Positions 1 through 11,417 of a DNA stretch of 64,000 nucleotides are shown piece by piece. How positions within the stretch are numbered: the stretch's first letter is position 1; each line of letters opens with the position of its first letter. Position numbers and translations under genes: made by a program. The notes below the pieces were generated by a model that had not been told where the DNA came from, did not search any database, and saw only the letters and a program-made list of their open reading frames with translations. The stretch comes from Cryptomeria japonica (taxonomy: Eukaryota; Streptophyta; Pinopsida; Cupressales; Cupressaceae), in NCBI RefSeq assembly GCF_030272615.1, contig NC_081414.1, positions 912,459,009 through 912,523,008 of the forward strand, written 5' to 3'.

Positions 1-635
1 AAAAAGGTGCATTAGGTATGTGTCTTCATATGCCACTTTGAGACAAGCGGAATGAAATTCTCTGACATGATCATGGGGATCTCCCTTTCCTCTATATTTT
101 TCAAATTTGGGTGTTTCGAATCCTCGTGGAAAGGGTGGCATATAAAGATTCCTATCAAAAGGATAGGGACAGATGTCATTGAGTGAGAATTGGTTAGTTT
201 TGACACCACTATGAAGTTGTTGGGCGAGATTCTCGACTTGTTGCCGCAACATCTCCATTTCAGTTGGAGGAGGAGGTGGTGGGTTACCTCGAGGAATGTT
301 ATATCTGATGGGATCTCTACCTCTTTCCTCTTCATGGCGACTTTGTCTTTCGGATGCCTGTCTTGATTGGCAAGATCAAAGTCAGAAGGGAGTTTTGCTC
401 CTTCTCGAGCGAGTTTTAAGAAGTGAGCATCCACATTGCTCCTGAGTATTTCATCAAAAAGTCTGTTAAAGAGAGGGTTATGCTGAGCCCTTTCTATTGT
501 TGCAGGAGTAGGAGTACTTGGGTTTTTGTCATTCGCATTTCCTCCAAGTGCTTCTTGAAATTCATTGAGATTTTCCTCTTCTTCTTCTTCTATTTTGATT
601 TCTCGTTGCCTTGACTGTGATCGGGTTTGAGCCAT
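1..635 (-). pseudogene. gag of gypsy element A1, partial
   Basis: The likely start is the ATG at 635, giving MAQTRSQSRQR followed by an acidic EEEEEE stretch. The first ~110 codons are open, then the frame shifts near 300. The other frame continues with a glutamine-rich segment and the core gag signature ICPYPFD, a KYRGKGDPHDHVREF stretch and DTYLMHLF. The gag at 16841-17905 has the same landmarks (ICPYPFD, KYDGKSDPRDHVWEF, DTYLMRLF), which ties A1 and B together. This is the capsid/nucleocapsid precursor of an LTR retrotransposon. It is cut by the window edge before any zinc knuckle. Confidence 0.85.
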
Positions 636-1084
636 TTTGCTTGCAAGCTGTTGTTGAAGTTGTGTGAAAATGATGATGAGTTTTTGATGAAATGAAAGGT
701 TGATGGTTGGTGAATTGTGTTGCACGTGGATCTCTAGCACTTTTAAGGTAGATGTAACCAAAATTCCTTCTTTGAATTGCTTGTTTGTTTGATAAGATTT
801 TGATGTGATAAGGTGTAGAGAAATCTGAGATGTGTTACAGATTTAACTACCTAGTAATGAGAGGATTCACTCATGAACTAGTTTTAACCTGCGTAGATGT
901 GTCTCTTAGGATGAGCTTATCCTAGATGTAGAAACAATCTAAAAAGTGATGTGAAGTGTTTGATTCAAGCAATATCTAAAAGAAAACTTTGGGACAAGAA
1001 CCTCTTAATGTTTTGAGAGTTTGGAATGAATTGATGATGAAGTGATGATGTATGAATAAGATGATGGATGAAATGTTTTCAACT

Positions 1085-1315
1085 TCAATAAAAACTTTGT
1101 GTCATAAATGGAACAAATTCTACCTCTTCCCTTTTGGGTGTTGGTGGTATTTTTCGAGCTGTGTTGTATGTGATAAAGACGTTTGGGAAAAACTTGGGAT
1201 TAATCTTACCTCCTTGGTTTTTGTGATAACTCAGAGCTCTATATTGCATAAAAGCTCTGTGGTTCAAAGTCTCTGAATCAAATTCGTTTGTTTTGCCTTG
1301 AAGGTAGAGACACAT
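1085..1315 (-). CDS. pre-gag ORF of element A1
   Basis: A 76-codon open frame begins at the ATG at 1315 with MCLYLQGKTNEFD; an upstream open extension to 1630 is also possible. It aligns along its length with the ORF at 16611 (MRLYIQGETKEFD), including FITYNTAR against FLITYNEAR and the following PPTP segment. Conservation between two diverged elements argues that it is a real pre-gag protein. Extra ORFs before gag are known in Ogre/Tat-type gypsy elements. I recognise no domain and suggest no function. It ends about 450 nt before the gag ATG. Confidence 0.6.
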   Translation of the reverse strand: MCLYLQGKTNEFDSETLNHRAFMQYRALSYHKNQGGKINPKFFPNVFITYNTARKIPPTPKREEVEFVPFMTQSFY

Positions 1316-3295
1316 GTGACGCAGAAAGACTCTATGTGAGACAAAGATTTGTCTATTTATATAGAATTTCCTCCTTTTGATCAAAGCCTTTGAGCTTAAT
1401 GGTCTTCTTTTCAAGTTGATATTTTGATGATGCTTCTTCTTTCGCAAGATGTGAAGAATGGTCATAAAATTTTGACTCTTTTTTGTTTTGCACTTTGTTT
1501 TTAGTATTTTTGTTTGTTTTTGAGAAATGTTGGATGAATACTTTGTTTTTGGGATTGATTTTCTGATTTTTCTTTGACAAGAAAACAAAGCAAGCACACA
1601 AACACAAGAATGTTGCCTCCAAAGGCACAAATGAGTATGGGTCTAGATCAACCCAATCCTTGGACTTGTATATAACCCTTCCTTTAGATGTATTTTAAGG
1701 TGTATTTCCAAAGCCTGAAGTCGGCTCAATTTGCACTTGGTCTTTAAAACGAACACACTTCAAACACTTTTTATCCCTAAGGTCAAATGGCCAGTTGTGA
1801 TAAATTTAGCCCACATCTTGATATTTCTTCGACTTTGGTACTACATACCTTATGAATCCCACCGTGGTTGGTAAGGATGTGATATACTAAGTCTTGCGCG
1901 AGCATAACAAATAGATGATCCCTATGATGGGGGAGTCACCACTTTTATCAAGCCACAAGTGACTTTTCAAAAAGCTATGTTTCTACTCAGGGAAATATGT
2001 ATGGTGAGTATCTTGGGAGCAAAACCATCTATGTTCTTGCACTAAATTATATCACAAATATCCTCAATCAATAGAACGGGTGGGATACTACTTAAAGGTG
2101 TTTAGTCATGTTTGATGTTTTTGGACATAAGTTCATTCTGTAGTGACTCACTTAAGAGCCTTATAACTGGTGGTGGGGCCCATTTGTCCTTTTGGCCAGT
2201 TACACTGTAGGAACAGCTATACCCAAGGCTACAGCTTTCGCTCTCACCTGATTTCTATAGCGGCTCGAAGGATTTACTGCTCGAGGTCGTTCCCAAGAGT
2301 ATCGATCCCTTGGCAGGCCTCTCTTAAAAAGATAAAATTTGAGTGTTACTAACACTTTTCTCTTGTACCTAGGACCACGAAAGCCAAGGGAGAGGATAGT
2401 GTGTGTTAGAGGTAGGACCACTCGACTGACTTTTTGCACAAGTGTGCCAAGCACGAAAGACACTTATTCTTTTTAACTTGTCATCACAATGATTTTCTAT
2501 CTATTTGGAGATGTTGCTCCAACAATCATGGTGTTCTTTTTAATTTTCAAAGGCAATTGTTTGAGTAAACTAGAATCTGAAAATCCTGGTCAACTTAATG
2601 AAAAACACGTTTGCATGAACTAAAATTACTTTGAAAAATGAGACAAGTTGATAGTGAATTTTATTTGCATAAAAAATGGAAGTGTGGATTGTGAGTTTTA
2701 TCTTGATGCAAGAAATAAAATTTGCCTTGTTGATTTTAAGCACCAAAAGAATTTGTTCCCAACTTTGCAAAAAAATAAATTTGCGTGTTTGTTTTTGTGA
2801 TTCTTTTTAACTTTGAACAAATGTGATTCTTTTTAGAGCTCTAAACGAAAGATGTGGTTCTTTTTAAAAATCCAAATGAATGTGTAGTTGATTTTAACCC
2901 AAAAGGAAAATGAATTTATTTTATCCTAACTTGAAAGACGAAGTTAGAAATATGAACAAATTTATTTCCTAAGCTAAAATTGCTAAAAAATCCTATTGTA
3001 GGGGTTAGTTAAAACCTACACAAAAGATAATTAGTTAGAAAAATCCGCATGTTTTGGTGGGCTTCTACAAGCCTAAAATTTTTGGTTTTCGGTTACAAGG
3101 AATTTTCTTACAACTCTCTGTTACAATAGCTCTACTTTGTGTGAAAACAGAAGTGCTATTTAACACGAAAGAGCAACAATATAGACAATAGCGCTAAAGT
3201 ATCAATTTGCGAAGGTGCTAAATTGAGAACAAAAACGCAAGAGAATGACCTGTGTGTCAATTAAAACATTCAAAAGTTAGTAGTCTTCAAAATGA
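1316..3295 (-). other. untranslated leader of element A1
   Basis: About 2 kb between the primer binding site and pre-gag with no convincing ORF. Near 3120-3240 it holds a few scattered copies of a TAGCGCT-like motif in the sense direction of gag. Around 2510-2555 (minus) is a short block, ACACCATGATTGTTGGAG, matched in the B leader near 14730. Confidence 0.6.
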
Positions 3296-3325
3296 TTGCG
3301 TGTTCGATTCACATCGGGTTCACCA
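3296..3325 (-). other. primer binding site of A1, extended tRNA-Trp match
   Basis: Three bases inside the LTR end, the minus strand reads TGGTGAACCCGATGTGAATC and continues GAACACGCAA. This matches the complement of the 3' end of plant tRNA-Trp(CCA), as I recall that sequence, over about 30 nt with one difference. It spans the acceptor strand and the T arm rather than the usual ~18 nt. Confidence 0.75.
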
Positions 3326-3327
3326 AA

Positions 3328-4927
3328 TGATGCTCTGCAAAAAGGATTAGAAAATCTGTTTGATGGCAACACACACAAGAGCACAAGAAATGAACGTTAG
3401 TGTTAACAACAAAAGATTATCCTAAACAGGCATATCAAGAGAGATATTAAGCATGAAATAGAAAGCATATAAACATAGAATAAAATAGCTAATCAAGATG
3501 CTCATAGTTGCTCCTCCCTTGTTCCTCTCCTCTCCAAGTCCCAAATGAGTGTAGCTCTCAGCTTTTAGCACTAGCCATGGATGCCATATAGAGATTCAAG
3601 ATGGTTGAATATGATAAGCAAATGCTATGCAATTGTAGATAGTGATGCTATGAGAAATCTCTATGCTAATGCCAGTATAACAACAATACTCTAATGCTTC
3701 CTTTCTTTGCTTGAGGAGAAGGGTTCTATTTATAGAAGAAATGGGGAAATGAAGGGTTAAGATTGAGTAATCTTAACAAGGGTTAGGATTGAAAGATATT
3801 CAATCCATGTGAGACTTTCAACCCAATCCCATGTTGACAAGTGTCACCATGAGGAGGCTTGAGATGAGAGATAAGGAGCATTAAATGCTTGAGGGGACAT
3901 GATGGTTACCCTAGTCAAAGAAATAAATGCTTTGAAGAGACACATGGGTTACATGAGGGTTAAGTTAGGGGTCAAAGTCCTTAACCATGGGTGCAAGTGA
4001 AATTAACCATTAATGGTCATGTAAGAGCCATAAGTGGTTTGGAAGACTTTAGAGGTTAATTTGTTGAACACACAAAACATTAATTGCTTTTCAAAGACTT
4101 TGGAGTCTTTGAGAAGTGACTCCAATTTGCTTAGGAATGTGACAATATTTAGGGGATAGATTAAGTTAATTAGGAAAGGTTTAGAAGAATCTAGAAGGGG
4201 TTTAGGCATGCAAGTGGATTTTGTAGGAAAATGCAAGTGGGAGAAATTTTGGTATTTTCAATTAAAATAAAATCATTTATTTCAATTAAATGATGTAATT
4301 TGCATTTGGATAAATATTCAAATAAATATTAATTTATTTAAATGAGAAAAAGGAAGATAAAGCATTAAAATGCTTGAAGACTTTGAGGAAAACCATTAAA
4401 ATCTTAAGAAGACTTTAAGGGAAGCCATTAAGTTTGAAGACTTTAAAGCCATCAAGTTTGAAGACTTTAAGGGAAACCATTAAAGGTTTCAAGTGGGTGA
4501 GGATAAATAGGATTTTAAATAAATAATTTATTTAAAATAGTTGTGCAACTTGCTTTTGTAGGAAAATACAAGTGGGTGGAGGATAAGGTGATTTAACTAA
4601 ATTATTTATTTAAAATAATTGTGCAACTTGCATTTGTAGGAAAATGCAAGTGGGTAGAGGATAAAGGTGATTTAAATAAATGTTATTTTATTTAAATGTG
4701 AGAGAAGATTTAATTAAACAAATATGATTTATTTATTTAATTAATGGTCTGAATTTGGTTAAGCGAATTAAATCAAATAAATTGAATAATTTATTTAATT
4801 AATAGGAGAAGAGGGTTAAGATGAATTAATTAAATATATTAATTTAATTAATTATTGATTGATGGTTAAATAATCAAATAAATACTAAATATTCATTTAA
4901 TTAAGTGGACAGATTTATGTGACTACA
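3328..4927 (-). repeat. 5' LTR of gypsy element A1
   Basis: The 1600 bp LTR starts TGTAGTCACATAAATCTGTC at 4927 and ends ...TTGCAGAGCATCA at 3328, followed by the PBS. Most of U3 is AATTAATTAAAT-rich, then come palindrome-like AAGACTTTNAAGTCTT stretches. A TATA box (TATAAATA) lies at 3734-3727, about 400 nt before the LTR end. It is homologous to the inverted copy at 11418-12856. Confidence 0.88.
3727..3734 (-). promoter_or_regulatory. TATA box of A1 LTR
   Basis: TATAAATAGA on the minus strand. The same box in the same sequence setting occurs in the LTRs of A2 (12357) and B (13373, 32092), which supports a core promoter. Confidence 0.65.
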
Positions 4928-7900
4928 AATTGCTATCTGCATTTCCTTTAGTAAAACCAATCTTTACAAGATACTTATCCAACCTTGCATACCAAGCTCT
5001 TAGAGCTTGTTTTAATCCATACAGAGCTTTTCTTAACCTGCAAACCATATCATTGTCATCTGTCAAAGAAAATCCATCAGGCTGTTCAATATATACTTCC
5101 TCTTCAAGATCTCTATTAAAAAATGCACATTTAATATCCATTTGATAAACTTTGTAGTCCTTGTGAGCTGCAAAAGCCAAGAATAATCTAACTGTCTCAA
5201 TTCTGGCTACCAGTGCAAAGGTTTCATTGTAATCAACTCCTTTCTCAAAATATCCCCTACACACTAGTCTTGCTTCCTTTTTGACAACCTTACCATCTTC
5301 ATTAAGTTTGTTTCTAAATACCCATTTGGTTCCAATTACATTTTTATCTTTAGGCCGGGGAACTAATGTCCAAGTATTATTTTTCTCAATTTGTCCTAAT
5401 TCTTCTTCCATAGCTTTAATCCAAAATTTATCTTCACATGCCTCATTGATAGATGATGGTTCAATTTGAGAAATAAGACATACCTCCTCATTTGTCAATC
5501 TTCCTCTTTTCATAACTCCTTTAAATTTGTTTCCAATTATTTGATCTTTAGAATGATTCAATCTTACGTACCGGGGTGTCTTAGTTTGCTATTGTTATTC
5601 AATTACTGTAGAATCCTCTGATGATACCAGAGTAATTGGATCTTCATTTTGTACTGGTGGAATCAATATAGGTTCATTTGTCACACTTTCTATTGCTGGT
5701 TCAGAGTCTATATACCTTGAAGTTCCTCTGAATTGTTCATCAATCTTTACATTTGTACTCTCAACAATTTTCTGCAATCTCTTATTGAAACATCTATATA
5801 CCTTGCTCTTAGATGAATAACCAAGAAATATTCCTTCATCACTTCTAGGATCAAATTTGCCAATATACTCATCTCTTCTGATATAACATTTACTTCCAAA
5901 AATTCTGAAATACTTAAAAGTAGGAGTATTACAAAACCATAGTTCATGAGGGGTCTTACCGGTTTCACCTTTGATGTGAACTTTGTTGAATGTATAGACA
6001 ACAGTGCTAACTACCTCTCTCCAATACACACGTGGTAGATTTGATTCTGATAACATACTTCTTGCTGCATCCAAGATAGTTTTGTTTTTCCTTTCAACAA
6101 TTCCATTCTGCTGTGGTGTCTGAGGTGCTAATAATTGTCTTCTGATTCCATTCACTTCATAGAATGTATTAAAGTCCTTAGATGTGAATTCTCCTCCTTG
6201 ATCTAATCTTAAACATTTGATTTTCTTACCGGTTTCATTTTCAACCATTGCTTTGAACAGTTTGAACTTCCCAAGTGCTTCTAATTTTTCTCTGAGAAAA
6301 GTAACCCAGCACATTCTAGAATAATCATCAATAATTAGCATGAAATATCTATCACCTTGTAAGCTTTTAGTTCTAGCTGGACCACATAAATAAGTGTGAA
6401 TTAAATCAAGAGCATTATTGGATTTTTCTAGAATACTTTTGAAACTAGCTCTAACTTGTTTTCCAAATTGACATTCCTTACAAATTGTATTATGAGGTTT
6501 CACAATTTTAGGTAGATCTCTAACTTCCTTAGAAGTACTAATTTTTACCATGCAATCAAAGTTTACATGACATAGTCTCTTATGCCATAACCAACTTTCA
6601 TCTATGTGTGGAATTAAGCATGCCTTTTCACATTTATTCATATGAAAGATATTGCCTCTAGTCTGATTACCGGTTGCAATTTCCAAACCAGTTCTATTCA
6701 TGATTTTACATTTTCCATTTTTAAATTGTGACTGAAATCCCTTCTCAACTAATTGACCAACACTTAAAAGATTATGCTTTAATCCTTCAACATAGTAGAC
6801 ATTGTCAGTGTTATGCTTACCATCAAGAGATATTGAACCCTTACCTTTGATAAAACAAGCTTTCTCATCTCCAAACCTTACTAAACCTCCATTGTATTCT
6901 TGAAAGTTCAAGAATTTGCCTTTGTCTCTTGTCATATGATGTGAGCATCCTGAGTCGATGATCCATTCATCCTTTGCTTCAACTTTAGCTGCTAGGGCTT
7001 GTTCTACCGATTGAGTAGTAGGTGTCAGTTGATCCTCTATTATAGCAACAAAAACCCATCCATTGTCTGTTGGATCCTCATTAGAATCATTAGTCACACC
7101 TTCATCAGCAATGTAACAAGATTTGTCTTTGTTCTTCTTAAATTTGTATCTCTGATATTGAAGATTAGGCTTGTATGTTCTTCTAGCTTCTTCTCTTAGT
7201 CTAGCATGTCTATCAGGGCATCTTGAAGCCATATGACCAATCTTATTGTAGTTAAAACATTTAAAGGGTGCTTTACCTTCATACTTAATTCCAATTGGGC
7301 CTTTTGGCATTTTCCTTGCAAATAGTGCTTCAAGTTCTTGAAGCTCTTCATTCTCCTTTCTGGTTTCTTCAAGTTCTCTTGCATAAAAGGCTCTCCAGTT
7401 TGATTTGTCAAATGATGGAGCAGATGATGTTGATGCTTTAAAGGCCAAATCAGTTTTTATAGTAGCAACAGGACCAAATTCCTTAATTTCAAATGCTGAA
7501 AGTTTTCCAATCAATGTATCCCTAGTTACTAATGTATTAGGCATTGTTCTCAACTCATTTATAGTAGTAACCTTCATTTTATATGCCGGTGGTAATCCTC
7601 TTAAGATTTTTGAAACAATTTCATCCTCACTAAGAGTTCTTCCACAACATTTAATACCCAAAACAATTTCATTTACTCTTTCCATAAAAGCAGAAATCCT
7701 TTCATCTTCTTCCATTTTTAGATGTTCATACTTGACTCGGAAGCTTTCAAGTTTTGCAATCTTAACTGTGGAATCTCCTTCATTTATTGTTTCCAAATGA
7801 TCCCAAATAGCTTTAGCAGTAGACCTATTTGATAATCCCATGATTTGTTGATCTGATAATGCGCTCAAAAGTGCTTCTCTTGCTTTGCAATCATTCTCTT

Positions 7901-8081
7901 CATCTTTAGCTAAGTTAGTTGGAGCAGTCTGACCAGCTACAGTAGCTGTATAACCATTCTTAGTAACTTCCCAGATGTCTTTACCAATGTAATTCAAATG
8001 TGTCTCCATTCTGATCTTCCATATCCCATAGTTGGTTTCATCAAGTTTAGGACTTTCCTTCCTGAAGTAATTAGTAGACAT
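4928..8081 (-). pseudogene. copia gag-pol polyprotein, truncated in RT
   Basis: The frame opens at the ATG at 8081 (MSTNYFRKESPKLDE). In order: gag UBN2-type region; a CCHC knuckle whose second Cys is Tyr (CFNYNKIGHMASRC, TAC at 7248-7250); aspartic protease (IIDSGCSHHM); GAG-pre-integrase (WHKRLCH); integrase; RT. The first integrase Asp is replaced: HTYLCGP where the family has HTD, TAT at 6390-6392. The later Asp (RLDQGGEF) and Glu (NGIVERKN) remain. Two in-frame stops (TAA 5595-5597, TAG 5589-5591) separate integrase from RT, with no frameshift. RT keeps MDIKCAF and EQPDGF, but the YVDD box lies beyond the break. Gene order pro-IN-RT is diagnostic of copia. Confidence 0.93.
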
Positions 8082-8121
8082 TGGATCTCCTCAAGTTGTT
8101 AAACTTTTGCAAAAAAAGAAT

Positions 8122-8134
8122 AGGCTCTGATACC
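8122..8134 (-). other. copia primer binding site (tRNA-iMet)
   Basis: Minus strand TGGTATCAGAGCC, the complement of the initiator tRNA-Met 3' end, two bases inside the LTR end. Confidence 0.9.
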
Positions 8135-8136
8135 AA

Positions 8137-9212
8137 TTGTTAGGTCCTGGAGACAATTGAGAGGGGGGGGTGAATCAGTTGTCTAATAAATTCAAGCCAA
8201 AAATCAATTAACCAACTTAATGCTTAATACCGGTAAACCAGTTAAGTATGCCAGTAGACAGTGTTAATAGTAAATTGTTATACCGGTAAAGATTAATGCA
8301 TGAAACATAAACATGAAGTCATCCACAACACATAACACCAATATTTGTACGTGGAAACCCTATAAGGGGAAAAACCACGGTGGGAAACCTTACCCACAAT
8401 CAGATGATACTACTGCAGATAGTAAGTGTACATAAATGGGGTCTGCACATGCAGAAAGGCCAATAGCCTAGAGCTCACTACTCAATCACAAAATGGGAGT
8501 CTCACTGACTATAGTTGGATGGTTAAATCCAATAAGAATGTACTGCACAAAATAGCATCTTCATATGCTGGATTCAGTACCGGTGTAATGCTGATATGCT
8601 TATACAAAAACCTAGTTTCACCTTCAAATGATGTCTTCATGTATACCTCTGCTTAATCTTGCATATACCTTCACTCAATTCTTTTTCGCATTCCACACTT
8701 GATCTTACAAATAAGATCTTACATTTATACCATAACCTAAGACCAATTTTAGTAGGTCGGCTCTACAAGATATTACAATAAAATCATTTTACATACAATA
8801 TAATATCTGATGCAATAACCGATTAAACATGTCAGCTTGATGCATTTACATCAATAATAAATCATCTCCATAGCATGCCATGCTGATCTAGAAAAGATAA
8901 ACCTGCCGATGTAACCCTAGATAACCTAGACCTATTTGTCGGTAAAAGCAAATATGCAAAATTGAATATACCAATGATTAATTCTTCAAAACAAAGTGTC
9001 CATACAATGTCTTCAACATTACCAAGTGTCTTCCATATCATTCCAGATACCAGTGAACATTATAACCTGTCGGTGAACCATATATCAGTAACTGTTGCAA
9101 TAGTTACTTGTTTGCTGGTGAATGTTGTTGGATCTCCAAAGTGCTTGTTTTCAGTAGGTGTTGACATCAATGACAAAACCATACCAAAATACCAACATAT
9201 ACTCCTCCGACA
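8137..9212 (-). repeat. 5' LTR of the copia element
   Basis: The 1076 bp LTR runs from TGTCGGAGGAG (9212) to ...CCTAACA (8137). It contains a possible TATA box (TATAAATG, 8729-8722) and, near its 3' end, the block CACGGTGGGAAACC followed by ACCCACAATCAGATGATACT. That block is also found in the solo LTR at 27427-28651. Several ACCGGT motifs are scattered through it. Confidence 0.85.
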
Positions 9213-10259
9213 CTCCTGCATCTACCACCTTCGGTCGTATGTCCAATGGTCTAACCTAAAGCATCCGGGACTCTGCCAATGCCTGATCATAAGGAAATAC
9301 TGGCCCTCATGCATATCTCTCTCGGACCACTCTAGCATACTCTCCTGATCCCCTAGGCAATCCCTGCCGACATCCAAACTGTCTCATCACTCTGCCCAAC
9401 ACCTATCTCTCTACATCGTAGCATGTCCTCCCAATGAGGAATCAGGTCATGAATACATATGGCAACGCCTCTGCATCATCCTCAATGTAGGGTCTCCAAA
9501 TCACTACATCCAGATCATCTAGCGCCCACCACCACTCTAACTTCCCCAGGTGGGGCTGACTCATCAAACCACTATACATAAAAACATAGGGCTGGTCGAC
9601 TACCCGAAATCTTAGACTCGCTGGTCAAGTCACCGGTAAGTGCTCCCACTCCCAAATATGCAGCGATGTCACTCCCACTACCAATGAGCCCCTCCCATAG
9701 TATACCACCTCATGCAGCTCCTAATATAGGTGCACTAACACGCATGGTCCCCAGGCAAGTTGGGTCCCCTCTGTCATCATCTGCTCTATCACCTGCCCCC
9801 AACCAACGGCCAGACCATGTGATCGTCTATTCGGGCATAGTAGCCCTCCCATAATCCCAGACAAAACTGCTGGTAATGGCTTATACAAAGCTGCGATATC
9901 CTCCCAGGCTATCAAACCATCATCAATATATACATCCTCATCAAAGGAATCTCTGCACCGCTAGAGTCACCCATGATCTATCATATGTGAGTAGCTCACC
10001 CCGAATGGGACTATGCAGGATGCGCCACACATCCTCCAATGTCACAGTCATCTCCCCCTGCACTAAGTGAAACGTGCATGTCTCACTGTGCCAACGCTCT
10101 ACCAAGGCTGTAATCAAACCGTGATTCATCTAAATCACGGGCATATGCATCACATCATACAGCCCAGTCACTGCAATGCAATCCACCTCGGCCTCTGTCA
10201 GCCGATCATGTATCCCCTGTGTAGCCAAATGTCTCTTGCACAACTATAAGATCCATAGA
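9213..10259 (-). pseudogene. plant mobile domain (PMD) antisense gene of A2
   Basis: Read on the minus strand the frame gives RHLATQGIHDRLTEAE, then MNHGLITALVERW, TFHLVQGEMTVTLEDV and ILHSPIRG. These are hallmarks of the plant mobile (aminotransferase-like) domain found in MAIN/MAIL proteins and in plant transposons. After a break come PLPAVLSGIMGGLLCPNR, a YIEDDAEALPY segment and VMRQFGCRQGLP, the usual PMD C-terminal signature. Several in-frame stops interrupt it. Copia removes the C-terminus at 9213. A likely splice acceptor (TGTGCAG) precedes the exon near 10270. The gene runs opposite to A2's LTR and is matched by a homologous antisense gene in B. The function of retrotransposon PMDs is not known to me. 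Confidence 0.85.
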
Positions 10260-10925
10260 TCCTCCTGCACACGTGCATCAATCAATCATCATCAATTGTT
10301 TTGTTTCAAATTTTCTTAAGTTTAAACCTAGACTATCAACAGATACTTTGATCAAGTATCTTCGGGTCTCAAGAGCTAAGCAATCATGGCACACCTAGAC
10401 TTCAAACATACATTTATCCTAATGACCTAAGTTTCATCAGGGCTGCTATGGTTCAAAACAACTCTCACTTCATATCCCCATCCATCCGTCATTGGCATCA
10501 GGAGATTTTTGTTCACACAAATTGGGGCATCTATTTACCTAAACAAAAGCACTATCTTGCTAACAAAAGCGCTATCTTCTAAACAATAGCGCTAATCCCC
10601 TAACAAAAGCACTTAATCAACCATACAAAAGCGCTCAAACTACAAAAGCACTACAAGACCTATGCAATAGCTCTGCCTCACATCAAAAGCGCTCAATTGA
10701 CCCCTCAATAGTGCTACATAAACAATAGCGCTCAAACCTCTATACAATAGCGCTACTACTTTCAAAAGTGCTCAAACAATAGCACAACAGCGCCATTGCG
10801 GCACAAAAGTGCTAATTCATTAGACAATAGCGCCAAAACATAGTTTCAGCGCTATTGTCCTGACTCAACTTGGACTCAGCAAAAAACATGTCCAAAATGC
10901 ATAAAATTCAAAATTTTAAACTTGC
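10260..10925 (-). other. putative intron of the A2 antisense PMD gene
   Basis: Non-coding stretch between the first conserved exon (10926-11004) and the PMD exon. It carries the TAGCGCT motif array. The donor side reads GATAG then GCAAGT, so it would be a GC donor or a decayed GT donor. Confidence 0.45.
10546..10856 (-). repeat. TAGCGCT motif array, A2
   Basis: About 15-17 copies of AGCGCT or one-base variants (AGCACT, AGTGCT), mostly 17-22 bp apart. On the minus strand the fullest form is TAGCGCTATTG. The motif is in the sense direction of the PMD gene that follows and equals the few copies in the A1 leader (3120-3240). Confidence 0.8.
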
Positions 10926-11004
10926 CTATCGCTGGTCCGTAGTCCTCTGGCCGCTGGAATCGACGAACTCGCTCAAATCGGTGCTCTGTAATGGGTATCG
11001 GCAT
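10926..11004 (-). CDS. conserved first exon of A2 antisense PMD gene
   Basis: From the ATG at 11004 the minus strand encodes a 26-codon peptide, MPIPITEHRFERVRRFQRP then EDYGPAI. It matches the peptide at the same place in B (30370-30447), which shares IP, HRFERVRR, RP and YGP. Sequence on both sides is diverged, so the peptide looks selected. Its position upstream of the motif array and PMD exon fits a spliced first exon. That is inference; the reading frame across the proposed intron is not exact in this decayed copy. Confidence 0.55.
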
Positions 11005-11403
11005 CCTGACTGCTGCTCACTCCTCCAAAATGTCACTATCAGAGCTCTAGTTTCACTATGGTCGTGGATTCAAATGATCCTATTTTCACCCCTTTCTCTC
11101 CATATAAACCCTTCGTCGTAACCCAAAATTTCCCTCACTCACCACCGTGGTCCCCGTGAACTTCCCGAGCCTCCCATTTCTCCATTTTATCTCCGATTTC
11201 TTCTATTTTTCACCCGCATTGCTAACTTCGTCTCTTCTACCACCCTGCCAATTTTCATTCTTTTTCGAGAGATCGCTCGATTTTTCAACATTTTCGGCCC
11301 ATCTCTCGATGGGGCATACCACCCACTAAATTAACATTTATGGGGCATATTTCTTCACACCTATGTTTCTTTCTTTGAAACGACGCGATAAACCACACCG
11401 TCT

Positions 11404-11417
11404 CAAAGAGGGGCAAA
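11404..11417 (+). other. polypurine tract of A2
   Basis: CAAAGAGGGGCAAA directly before the LTR start TGTAGTC. It fixes A2 as plus-oriented and the LTR as the 3' one. Confidence 0.85.

Larger units (their letters stand above)
1..4927 (-). mobile_element. Ty3/gypsy element A1, 5' half (Tat-like)
   Basis: Read on the minus strand the order is LTR (4927 to 3328), primer binding site (3325 to 3296), a long leader, a small pre-gag ORF and gag, which runs off the left edge. Pol and the 3' LTR must lie outside the window. The LTR starts TGTAGTCACATAAATC, abuts copia RT coding sequence at 4928, and so marks A1 as an insertion into that copia. The LTR is the same family as the one at 11418-12856 but in opposite orientation, so the two do not bound one element. 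Gag and pre-gag resemble those of element B. Confidence 0.88.
4928..9212 (-). mobile_element. Ty1/copia element, 5' part, split by A1
   Basis: On the minus strand: 5' LTR (9212-8137), tRNA-iMet primer site (8134-8122), and a single gag-pol frame from 8081. The coding sequence stops inside RT at 4928, where the A1 LTR begins, so the rest of RT, RNase H and the 3' LTR should lie left of the window. At 9212 its LTR abuts the antisense PMD frame of A2, so this copia inserted into A2. Confidence 0.9.
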
